This document shows positions 30,677 to 39,243 of a DNA stretch of 64,000 nt, piece after piece; the first letter of the stretch is position 1, and every line of letters begins with the position of its first letter. The position numbers and the translations under genes are program-made. Origin of the DNA: Cytophagales bacterium (GTDB taxonomy: Bacteria; Bacteroidota; Bacteroidia; Cytophagales; Spirosomataceae). The stretch spans positions 62,001-126,000 of the forward strand of contig JAAFJP010000015.1 in NCBI GenBank assembly GCA_013298125.1, written 5' to 3'. Under the pieces are notes generated by a model. It saw nothing but the letters and a program-made list of their open reading frames with translations, ran no database searches and was not told the origin of the DNA.

Positions 30677-31537
30677 TTACCTACGAACAATATGCCCAAC
30701 AATCTCCCCTGAATAATCGTCAAACTGTGGCTCTTCAATGATTTTCTTTGAGGTCGGTACTGATTCCAAAACTCTCAAAGCCTTGTCGTAAGAAGCAAAA
30801 AGGTTTCTTGATGATGGGCGACTTACTAAAATATCAAAAGTGTAATTTTTATCCTTTGCTGTTTGATTTAGCAAGGTCAAATACCCAAAATTACGGGCAG
30901 ATTTCTCTTGGATTCCTTCTTCTGTTTCCAAATCAAACGCCAAAGGTTTAACCAAATGTTTTTGAAGATTCTGCCAAGCGTATTCAAACTTTAAGGTCAA
31001 TTCGGGCGATTCTACGATAATATCTTTCTGCAAATATTGTTCAACGTCTTTACTCTTGGCAATGATATTTTTATATAGTTTTTGACTAATATATTTTTCG
31101 TTGCGTTGATGCTCTTTTTGCTCTTGCTCTTCATAATCACCGAAGTAAAGCTCATAATAAGACTTTGCTAAACCGTTGAAATCGTCCGTATCAAGCACGC
31201 CTACACGCAAATCGCTGAACTGTAAGGCAGTGGCATCTTCTAATAAAAATTCACGGGCTATGAATGTTCTTTGGTCTTTTAGAATTTCGTCCGAAAACAA
31301 ATTCCAATCACTACTTACTTGCTGTACTTTTTGCTTAATCCCTTTCAAATGTGCCTTAACGAGCCATTCAGAGAAGTTTTGGTAAGTGTGTGATAATCTT
31401 GAAAGTTTTTGGGGAGCGTGAAAAATAACTTGTTTTTGCTCTGGAAAAATGAACAAAATACCCACGTTCAAGGCTTCTCCTGACGAAGCTGAATGCACGT
31501 ATCGTAAGAGGCTATATGTGAAAATGTTGGTGTTCAT
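30677..31537 (-). CDS. DUF3037 domain-containing protein
   Basis: FTYSLLRYVHSASSGEALNVGILFIFPEQKQVIFHAP; 4-nt overlap with upstream HipA-like gene. Confidence 0.8.
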   Translation of the reverse strand: MNTNIFTYSLLRYVHSASSGEALNVGILFIFPEQKQVIFHAPQKLSRLSHTYQNFSEWLVKAHLKGIKQKVQQVSSDWNLFSDEILKDQRTFIAREFLLEDATALQFSDLRVGVLDTDDFNGLAKSYYELYFGDYEEQEQKEHQRNEKYISQKLYKNIIAKSKDVEQYLQKDIIVESPELTLKFEYAWQNLQKHLVKPLAFDLETEEGIQEKSARNFGYLTLLNQTAKDKNYTFDILVSRPSSRNLFASYDKALRVLESVPTSKKIIEEPQFDDYSGEIVGHIVRR

Positions 31538-32334
31538 TGGAGTATTCCTTTCAAAAGGGTTACAAATTTATAACTATTTTGCTTAGTATGTTGCAAATAG
31601 AGTTTTAAAATTTCAATATCAGGCATCGGGAAGTTAAGTTCCTCTAATTGAGCCACATACGAATTTATCTTATTAACGTTCAACCGCTTCAATAGTTCTT
31701 CAAAGTCATTAAAATACTCTGATTTAGTCTGTTTACTGTGACCTAATAAGAACGGATAAAACACATGATTCTTATAAAGGTATGTCCAATTTTGAGTTTC
31801 CAAATCTTTAAAATGCTCTAAATCAATTATTAAACAGTATTCATGGTCTATCAAATAAATGTCGTGATTGAGTAATAATAAATTAGTCTTTTCAGTAAAA
31901 CGTCTATCAAAATTTCGTACCAAGTTATCGAATGCAAAAACCGTGTCAATTCCCATAAGTCCCTCCAAAGTATTTTTGGCAATGTTTTCGCCAAAATTAT
32001 TTGCACCTGGCAAAAACTCGCAACCAAAATTTAGATAAGCCTTTTTTTGCTTAATTTCCTCTTGTAAATCTTTTGAAAGTGTTTGTAAAAAACCCTTATT
32101 GAAACGAATATAGGCGGGTGAGGGCGACAATAGTTCAAATTCATCTGCCAAAGCCACCGTCAGCACATCACGAGCGATGGACAAGTTGTTTTGAACTTCA
32201 ACTTCACTGTAAAGTTTTACAACGTATTGTTTGAGTTTACCCTCTTCATCTCTGACCGTTACAATTATTGGACGTGTTCTCCCTCCTTTCATTATTCGGC
32301 TCTCAAAGGCTATGGCATCGTAGATTGGTAACAA
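31534..32334 (-). CDS. HipA-like kinase (HipA_2-type)
   Basis: RIMKGGRTRPIIVTVRDEEGKLKQYVVKLY...VFAFDNLVRNFDRRFTEKTNLLLLNHDIYLIDHEY; paired with DUF3037. Confidence 0.78.
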   Translation of the reverse strand: MLPIYDAIAFESRIMKGGRTRPIIVTVRDEEGKLKQYVVKLYSEVEVQNNLSIARDVLTVALADEFELLSPSPAYIRFNKGFLQTLSKDLQEEIKQKKAYLNFGCEFLPGANNFGENIAKNTLEGLMGIDTVFAFDNLVRNFDRRFTEKTNLLLLNHDIYLIDHEYCLIIDLEHFKDLETQNWTYLYKNHVFYPFLLGHSKQTKSEYFNDFEELLKRLNVNKINSYVAQLEELNFPMPDIEILKLYLQHTKQNSYKFVTLLKGILQ

Positions 32335-32532
32335 GCTGGCTTTGTTTATGTTGTATTTTCAAAGATAGTGATTTTATGACATTTTTGACTAAATTATGTT
32401 TCTCTTTGTCACTTCTCAATAGTATGAGGTCAATTTCGTCTTTACGAGTAGGCAATATCTTGTAAAAAAGGCTTGACATTTACCCCAAACTACCGCTTAA
32501 TAGAAAAGCCCTTATGTTTGTGAAGAAAAAGA

Positions 32533-32540
32533 TATATTTG
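32533..32540 (+). promoter_or_regulatory. Candidate Bacteroidota -7 element (TAnnTTTG: TATATTTG) upstream of cas13b
   Basis: Exact match to TAnnTTTG consensus 36 nt before ATG; no convincing -33 element. Confidence 0.45.
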
Positions 32541-32575
32541 TGATGTAAAACAATGAAAACTAAAAGCATCATAAA

Positions 32576-35500
32576 ATGAATCCACAAGCACGTACACGTA
32601 AACCTGAAACACCACTTAAACCCGTAGGAAATGAACATTTTGCTGTATTTATCAATATCGCACGCCACAATGCTTTTATTGCTATCACTGAGCTAAGTAA
32701 AATCTACGGTATGACTCCTCCCAATGAAGATGAATTAGCTACATCTCGTTTTATAGCCGCCTTTGACTCCACAACAATTGATGTACGTAAGCTAAAACAG
32801 CGATTGAAAAGACTTTCAAGTTTGATGCCTTTTTTGAAATCTTTACAGGATAAAACCGATGCTGAAATTATCGGAATCCTTAAAGACCTCCTCTCTCTTG
32901 TTAATCAATTTAGAAACTACTATTCTCACTATAATACTTCCGATTTTCTCACAATCAATAGTAACGAATTTATTACTTCTGATAAAGTTTCAATCTTAGA
33001 AAATATTTTTGAAAAGGCTGTCTTATCATTAACCAATTCAGAAAAGGCTTATGATAGATTTGAAATTATTTCTTTACTGAAAAGTGAAAAACGAGCGGAT
33101 AAGCCTTATTTCTATGAATTTATCGAAAACAACAAAATCTCTGAAAAAGCTATTGCTTTCTTCTTCTGTTTGTTTTTGGATAAACCCAACGCCATGAAGT
33201 TCTTAAAAAGGCTCAAAGGATTTAAAGGGGCTGATACTAAGCAATTTAGAGCAACTTTGGAAGCCTATACGACTTACTGTATTCAGTTACCTGAACCTAA
33301 ATTTCTATCTGACCGACCAAATCTTGCCATAATCTTAGACGGAATCGAACATCTAAAAAGGTGTCCAATTGAAGTTCATAAAACCCTTAGTTTCAGAGAC
33401 AAACAAAAATTTGAACGAAAAGTAATGAGGGAAGACCTCAATGGGGACTTGCAGGAGGAAAATATTGAATTACTCAGATATGATGATAGATTCGCTGAGT
33501 TTGCCATGCGTTATTTGGATGATTTTGATATTTTGTCCGATGCCAAAAAACAGAACACATACCGTTTTGAAATTCAATTAGGAAAGAAGGTGGTAGAATC
33601 TAAAAAATTGGCAGAAGAAACTACCGAGGCACAGGATAAAATCCCTGTCAGGTTCAAGCCTGTGAAGGCATTTGGCAAATTGGCGGATATTCCTCGTAAG
33701 AAAGATGAAGCCGTTATTGACTGGCAACAAGATTTGGAAGAACTATACGCTTACGAACCTCATTACAAGATTGAAAATCACTCTATTGGTATCAAGAAAA
33801 TTGCAACCGAAGATACTTTTCGTTTGAACAATCCCGAAGAATTACCTGATGCTTATCTGAGTGAATATCAGTTGCGTAACATTATTTTTCTGAGTTTAGA
33901 ATCAAGCAACAAAGAAGAATTTTTCATGGCTTGCCAAATACGGATTGGTAAAATCAAAAGCCTATACAAAGCTCTCTCAGCACCTACACACTACAAAGAA
34001 AGCATAAAGCAAAAATATAATGAGCTGATTAACAATAATTTACTACCTAAGCCATTGGTCAAATACTTAACGCATAGTTTAGACGAATTGCCAACTTACA
34101 AATCAAAAGCCATCAAAAAATTGAAGTTTTGGCAAGACGAAACAGAAAATTTATTGGCGGAAGTCAAAAGACATAATGAGAAATCGGAGAAGGCTCGAAA
34201 GGAAAATAAATTCTTTAAGTCCTTCTTGAAATCAGGGCAAATAGCTACTTGGTTGATAAAAGATATTCAGCACTTTTTGCCTTTGCAAGGTAAACTTTCT
34301 GTGCTAAAATATAATGCACTTCAAGCTAAATTGGCGATTTACAATTCGGAAGAATTGAAAGAGATGCTCACTGATTTTCAAGTCTATGATACCCCAAAAG
34401 GAACGGACAGAAATATGCCTGAAAAAGGCGGAGGGCATCAATTTATCAAGACTGTTTTTGATAAAAATCCCCAAAAATTACCTCCTCATTGGTTGCATTT
34501 TTATAATGATTACCTCAATGCTAAAAAGCAATGGATTGAAGACAAAATCAAGTTTCTGACAGCCATGCCAGACACTGAGGCTGAAATTATGAAGCAACAG
34601 CCACTTTTCTACTTTTTGGATTTAGGTTCAAATTATGAAGAGGGTGAGAAAATAGTCTATTTCCGTGAGAACTCGCCCGCATACATAGCCAAGTATTGCG
34701 AAGAGTTACTCAAAAAGCCCGTTGATTTACCGATTGCCCTGAGCTATGACCTTGTGGCTAATATGCGTACAGGCTTAGAAAAAGCTAAATCTGTTACCGA
34801 TTTTATTGACGATAAATATCAATCAGAACCTCCATATTATCATCTCCCAAGACAATACGATTTATTCAAAGCATTTGGCGATAAACCTTCTGAAAAACTG
34901 TTTGCTACTGACAAAAAGCCCCTGCATGAAGTGTATGGAGAGTATAAAGCCAAGAAAACAGATCCAAGAACGATTAAAAAGATAAAGGGATTTTTAGACC
35001 AAGAACAACGCATCCGATACCTGAAAGTTTGTGATAAACTCTTGGTGAAAATATTAGAAAAATACCTTGCCAAAGAAACGGAGCTTAAAAACGTTCAATT
35101 GACGGACGCACAAGGAAAATTGATTTTGGATAAAGTGTTAGAGACAGAATTTGAAATGCCTCCCTATGGTTTCAAGGTGCGTTTGAAGGACTATGGACGT
35201 TATCGCCGTTTTGTCAAAGACCGCCGATTGGTTTCTATGCAAGACTATCTCAATCAAAGTGTCTTTACGCCCGACACGCTCATTACAGAATTAAATCTTT
35301 ACGAAAAACAGCGAAGTGAGTTTTTGAAAATAGTGCTTGAATTTGAAAAACGACTTTTGTCTGCCTCAGACACATTGAACATTAACTTAGCTGACCAACA
35401 AACAACATTAGGTGAGGATAAAATACGAGACTACATAACCCACAACTACCTTTTGGAAGTGGCTTTACGAAATAATTTTATCTCAGAAAATGAAGCAAGA

Positions 35501-35653
35501 GCCATGTTGTGGTTTAGAAATGGAGCATTGCATAACCAATTGCCCGACCTACAAAAATTAGTAGGTTTGATTGATACCGAAGAACAAAAAACACAAAGAT
35601 ACTTTCTGAAAGGAATGGAAATGTATAAAAAAGGAATTGAGAAAATATCATAA
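32576..35653 (+). CDS. cas13b: CRISPR-associated RNA-guided RNase Cas13b-like effector (type VI-B)
   Basis: 1025 aa; terminal HEPN motifs RxxxxH: R113NYYSH118 (nt 32912-32929) and R981NGALH986 (nt 35516-35533); followed at once by a 36-bp-repeat array of VI-B form (GTTG...ACAAC). Confidence 0.95.
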   Translation: MNPQARTRKPETPLKPVGNEHFAVFINIARHNAFIAITELSKIYGMTPPNEDELATSRFIAAFDSTTIDVRKLKQRLKRLSSLMPFLKSLQDKTDAEIIGILKDLLSLVNQFRNYYSHYNTSDFLTINSNEFITSDKVSILENIFEKAVLSLTNSEKAYDRFEIISLLKSEKRADKPYFYEFIENNKISEKAIAFFFCLFLDKPNAMKFLKRLKGFKGADTKQFRATLEAYTTYCIQLPEPKFLSDRPNLAIILDGIEHLKRCPIEVHKTLSFRDKQKFERKVMREDLNGDLQEENIELLRYDDRFAEFAMRYLDDFDILSDAKKQNTYRFEIQLGKKVVESKKLAEETTEAQDKIPVRFKPVKAFGKLADIPRKKDEAVIDWQQDLEELYAYEPHYKIENHSIGIKKIATEDTFRLNNPEELPDAYLSEYQLRNIIFLSLESSNKEEFFMACQIRIGKIKSLYKALSAPTHYKESIKQKYNELINNNLLPKPLVKYLTHSLDELPTYKSKAIKKLKFWQDETENLLAEVKRHNEKSEKARKENKFFKSFLKSGQIATWLIKDIQHFLPLQGKLSVLKYNALQAKLAIYNSEELKEMLTDFQVYDTPKGTDRNMPEKGGGHQFIKTVFDKNPQKLPPHWLHFYNDYLNAKKQWIEDKIKFLTAMPDTEAEIMKQQPLFYFLDLGSNYEEGEKIVYFRENSPAYIAKYCEELLKKPVDLPIALSYDLVANMRTGLEKAKSVTDFIDDKYQSEPPYYHLPRQYDLFKAFGDKPSEKLFATDKKPLHEVYGEYKAKKTDPRTIKKIKGFLDQEQRIRYLKVCDKLLVKILEKYLAKETELKNVQLTDAQGKLILDKVLETEFEMPPYGFKVRLKDYGRYRRFVKDRRLVSMQDYLNQSVFTPDTLITELNLYEKQRSEFLKIVLEFEKRLLSASDTLNINLADQQTTLGEDKIRDYITHNYLLEVALRNNFISENEARAMLWFRNGALHNQLPDLQKLVGLIDTEEQKTQRYFLKGMEMYKKGIEKIS

Positions 35654-35686
35654 CTCACAGATATTGAATAACTTATAATGTCCAGC

Positions 35687-38087
35687 GTTGTTACAGCCCT
35701 TAGTTTGTAGGGTAATGACAACTCTTTTCATTAATTATCATAAGCCTTTCAGTTGTTACAGCCCTTAGTTTGTAGGGTAATGACAACAATTAATCAACTT
35801 TGGTAGAACACTATTAAGTTGTTACAGCCCTTAGTTTGTAGGGTAATGACAACAGGTGGTCAAACCAGTAATTTTCAATCAAAGTTGTTACAGCTCTTAG
35901 TTTGTAGGGTAATGACAACCATACTGGAATTATCGTTACTACGCCCCCTGTTGTTACAGCCCTTAGTTTGTAGGGTAATGACAACAAGTTTGACAATATT
36001 TCGCATCAATCAATGGTTGTTACAGCCCTTAGTTTGTAGGGTAATGACAACAAAGAACTCCATATCCGCAATGTGCCAACCGTTGTTACAGCCCTTAGTT
36101 TGTAGGGTAATGACAACCAGGACGACAAGCGTATATTGTCCAAAACGTTGTTACAGCCCTTAGTTTGTAGGGTAATGACAACTGGTTTTTGTAAAGATTG
36201 TCAATGTGTAAAGTTGTTACAGCCCTTAGTTTGTAGGGTAATGACAACCACTGATACCCAATTTTCAATTCTCTTTTTGTTGTTACAGCCCTTAGTTTGT
36301 AGGGTAATGACAACAGTAAATGGTTTTGTTAGGGTTCTTTTTTCGTTGTTACAGCCCTTAGTTTATAGAGTAATGACAACACCTGTATATGATGATTTTT
36401 GCATTGGATGTTGTTACAGCCCTTAGTTTGTAGAGTAAATGACAACTTCTCTTATTAGCTGATTTTTTAGCGTGAGTTGTTACAACCCTTAGTTTGTAGG
36501 GTAATGACAACTTAAATTGTTTTAATACATCTCCTTTACTTGTTGTTACAGCCCTTAGTTTGTAGGGAAATGACAACTATTTTTCAATATATTGTTGTAT
36601 TGTTAAGTTGTTACAGCCCTTAGTTTGTAGGGCAATGACAACACATAACATTGAATTTAAAACGTTGATAATGTTGTTATAGCCCTTAGTTTGTAGGGTA
36701 ATGACAACAGTCATTTCCCATGATTAAATTTACCAATAGTTGTTACAGCCCTTAGTTTGTAGGGTAATGACAACACATAATTTACAGCGTTTGCATTTCA
36801 AAATAGTTGTTACAGCCCTTAGTTTGTAGGGTAATGACAACTATCTGGTAGTATTCATAAAATCCGCTGTGGTTGTTACAGCCCTTAGTTTGTAGGGTAA
36901 TGACAACTAAAATCTGTGTTGAGTGATTTGATTTCCAGTTGTTACAGCCCTTAGTTTGTAGGGTAATGACAACTTGAAAGTGTTACTAAACTGTTTCAAA
37001 AGGTTATTACAGCCCTTAGTTTGTAGGGTAATGACAACCATCGTCCACGTGAGCCGTATTTTTCTCAGTTGTTACAACCCTTAGTTTGTAGGGTAATGAC
37101 AACTAAATCCTAAAATCATTGTTTTTGTTGGTGTTTTTACAGCCCTTAGTTTGTAGGGTAATGACAGCTGTCATAATATTTGTGTTTTAATTCCGACCGT
37201 TGTTACAGCCCTTAGTTTTTAGGGTAATGACAACAAGACTGTCAAGTTTCATGGCAACTTTATGTTGTTACAGCCCTTAGTTTGTAGGGTAATGACAACC
37301 ATTTCAATAAAACATTTAATTGTTGTAAAGTTGTTACAGCCCTTAGTTTGTAGGGTAATGACAACAGGGTGATAATCAAAATATTTTGCCGCTTTGTTGT
37401 TACAGCCCTTAGTTTGTAGGGTAATGACAACTATTCCCTGTTCTTCGTAAATATTGACGTTGTTGTTACAGCCCTTAGTTTGTAGGGTAATGACAACCAA
37501 AAGGCATTATTGAATCATCAAACATAGTTGTTACAGCCCTTAGTTTGTAGGGTAATGACAACACATTTACTCAATTATCCAATCTGGGGTAAGTTGTTAC
37601 AGCCCTTAGTTTGTAAGGTAATGACAACTGGACTCGTATCGCTTTGTATTACCTGTTCGTTGTTACAGCCCTTAGTTTGTAGGGTAATGACAATAATTTA
37701 TCAGTCAATACCTGTCAATCTCAGTTGTTACAGCCCTTAGTTTGTAGGGTAATGACAACCAAAGTCCGTCATCAACAGCACTTTTTCGGTTGTTACAGCC
37801 CTTAGTTTGTAGGGTAATGACAACCTAATGAAAGTAGAGTGATGATTAGTAAGTGTTGTTACAGCCCTTAGTTTGTAGGGTAATGACAACTCATACCGTT
37901 TGATAAGTTTTAATGATTTTGTTGTTATAGCCCTTAGTTTGTAGGGTAATGACAATAAGGCTCAACAAAGCCCCATTTGATTAGGGTTGTTACAGCCCTT
38001 AGTTTGTAGGGTAATGACAACAAAAGTTTCAATTTCCTATATACTAAAAAAGTTGTCGCAGCTCTTAGCTTGTAGAGTATTGACAGC
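35687..38087 (+). CRISPR. CRISPR array, 37 repeats (36 + terminal degenerate) / 36 spacers, consensus GTTGTTACAGCCCTTAGTTTGTAGGGTAATGACAAC
   Basis: Repeat starts counted by eye: 35687, 35752, 35818, 35884, 35950, 36016, 36082, 36147, 36213, 36279, 36345, 36410, 36476, 36542, 36607, 36673, 36739, 36806, 36872, 36938, 37003, 37068, 37133, 37199, 37264, 37330, 37396, 37462, 37527, 37593, 37659, 37724, 37789, 37855, 37921, 37986, 38052; spacers 29-31 nt. Confidence 0.99.
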
Positions 38088-38097
38088 GGATTTTATT

Positions 38098-38105
38098 TAC
38101 ATTTG
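38098..38105 (+). promoter_or_regulatory. Candidate -7 element TACATTTG (TAnnTTTG) just after the array
   Basis: Exact match, 18 nt before ATG of the 38124 ORF. Confidence 0.4.
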
Positions 38106-38123
38106 TAAGAAAAAAGAAAATTT

Positions 38124-38657
38124 ATGAAGCCAGAAACAACCCTTAGTGATGTTCTTTTAACCGCTTTGCTTACCGCCCTTGCTTCGGGTTTAGCGTCCAG
38201 TTTATTGAGTTATTTTTTTTGGAGAAGACAAAAGAAAGACGAAATCAATTACGGTATTCGTAATGCTCATTACGTAAAAGCCCAAGAAGCCCTCATGGCA
38301 ACATGGAGTTTATTAGGCAGAATGACTGATACAGAGAATCCGCAAAGTATTTTGGTGTGGGAAAAAGCAAAAGATAAGACCGTTACCTACGTTCTCAGAG
38401 TAGCCCAAGCACAAGAATTTATGAGTGATTTGTCGGAAGTATTCTACAAAAAAGGGTACGGTATTTTCCTAAATCAAGACATCAAATCACTATTGTTTGA
38501 GTATCGGAGCATTTTATACGGTCTATTACTCAGTGAAAAGAGTAACGCAGAGCCACAATTTGTAGTAAAAAATGAAGAAGTCGTTGAAAGAATGAAAAAA
38601 ATCTATGAAGAGCTAAACAAAGCCCTTCAAGAAGAGATGAATGTATCGGTAAACTAA
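38124..38657 (+). CDS. single-TM small protein next to Cas13b array, Csx28-like candidate accessory
   Basis: 177 aa; N-terminal hydrophobic segment LLTALLTALASGLASSLLSYFF then WRRQKK and a helical cytosolic domain; starts 36 nt after the last repeat, same strand. Confidence 0.65.
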   Translation: MKPETTLSDVLLTALLTALASGLASSLLSYFFWRRQKKDEINYGIRNAHYVKAQEALMATWSLLGRMTDTENPQSILVWEKAKDKTVTYVLRVAQAQEFMSDLSEVFYKKGYGIFLNQDIKSLLFEYRSILYGLLLSEKSNAEPQFVVKNEEVVERMKKIYEELNKALQEEMNVSVN

Positions 38658-38670
38658 TATCTCCCAAAAT

Positions 38671-38722
38671 AAAAGCTAAAAGAGCATTCACACAATTTGT
38701 ATGGATGCTCTTTTAGCTTTTA
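38671..38722. terminator. Rho-independent terminator closing the type VI-B locus
   Basis: AAAAGCTAAAAGAGCATtcacacaatttgtatggATGCTCTTTTAGCTTTT. Confidence 0.85.
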
Positions 38723-38860
38723 TTTTCTCACTATTTATCAAGAAAGTCTTTAAAAATGACTGGCGAAAGTTTCACATTCATTTTTTTACGGAAGATAAAA
38801 TGAAATATTTTTAAAAAATCAAAATATTTTCTACTTACCCATTTGCTTACCCAATCAATA

Positions 38861-38895
38861 AAAAACCCCTCATACGTTACGTACAAGGGGTTTTT
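38861..38895 (-). terminator. Rho-independent terminator downstream of tRNA-Phe
   Basis: AAAAACCCCT...AGGGGTTTTT hairpin. Confidence 0.8.
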
Positions 38896-38897
38896 AG

Positions 38898-38970
38898 TGG
38901 TAAAAGGCGGACTCGAACCGCCGACACACGGATTTTCAGTCCGATGCTCTACCAACTGAGCTATTTCACC
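38898..38970 (-). tRNA. tRNA-Phe (GAA)
   Basis: Reverse strand GGTGAAATAGCTCAGTTGGTAGAGCATCGGACTGAAAATCCGTGTGTCGGCGGTTCGAGTCCGCCTTTTACCA, anticodon GAA, cloverleaf arms pair. Confidence 0.96.
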
Positions 38971-39106
38971 ATTTACTTGTTTGGTACTACCCAATGTGTC
39001 ATTTGGGACTGCAAAGGTAGGAACTTTTTTTTTATTTCAAAAACCATTCTTTAAAAAAGATAGAAAAAAAATGAATCCATCTCATTCTCAGCGATTTATA
39101 AATAGT

Positions 39107-39200
39107 AGGCAGCATTTAGTTTTACAGTAGGCAATCTAATAAATTTACACTTAACAATCTTATTTTTAACTACTTACTGCCTACTGCCAACTAATTTTTA
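39107..39200. repeat. Intergenic inverted repeat with ~7-nt units (AGTAGGCAG... / ...ACTGCCTACTGCCAACT)
   Basis: agtaggcagcatttagttttacagtaggc ... aactacttactgcctactgccaactaatttttact. Confidence 0.65.
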
Positions 39201-39243
39201 CTAAATAACTCTTTACCTTTATTTTTATAAAATTTTCTCCCTT

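Noticed and set aside
32480-32668. 62-aa reverse ORF and 32268..32465 forward ORF at the HipA/cas13b divergent region
   Set aside because: Overlap start of cas13b or HipA-like gene on the opposite strand, no coding character.
35814-37955. ORFs in the track with repeated 'LLQPLVCRVMTT' or 'LSLPYKLRAVTT' peptides (e.g. 35819..36163, 36136..36426, 37249..37500)
   Set aside because: They are translations of the CRISPR repeats, not proteins.
35687-38087. Type II or V CRISPR interpretation
   Set aside because: No Cas9/Cas12 or RuvC motifs nearby; the effector has two RxxxxH HEPN motifs and the repeat form fits VI-B.
35654-38124. tracrRNA-like anti-repeat near the array
   Set aside because: None noticed on either side; the degenerate copy at 38052 is in the same orientation and period as the array, i.e. 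a terminal repeat. Cas13b does not need a tracrRNA.
38731-38994. 87-aa ORF MGSTKQVNGEIAQLVEHRTENPCVGGSSPPF...
   Set aside because: Spurious translation across tRNA-Phe and its terminator.
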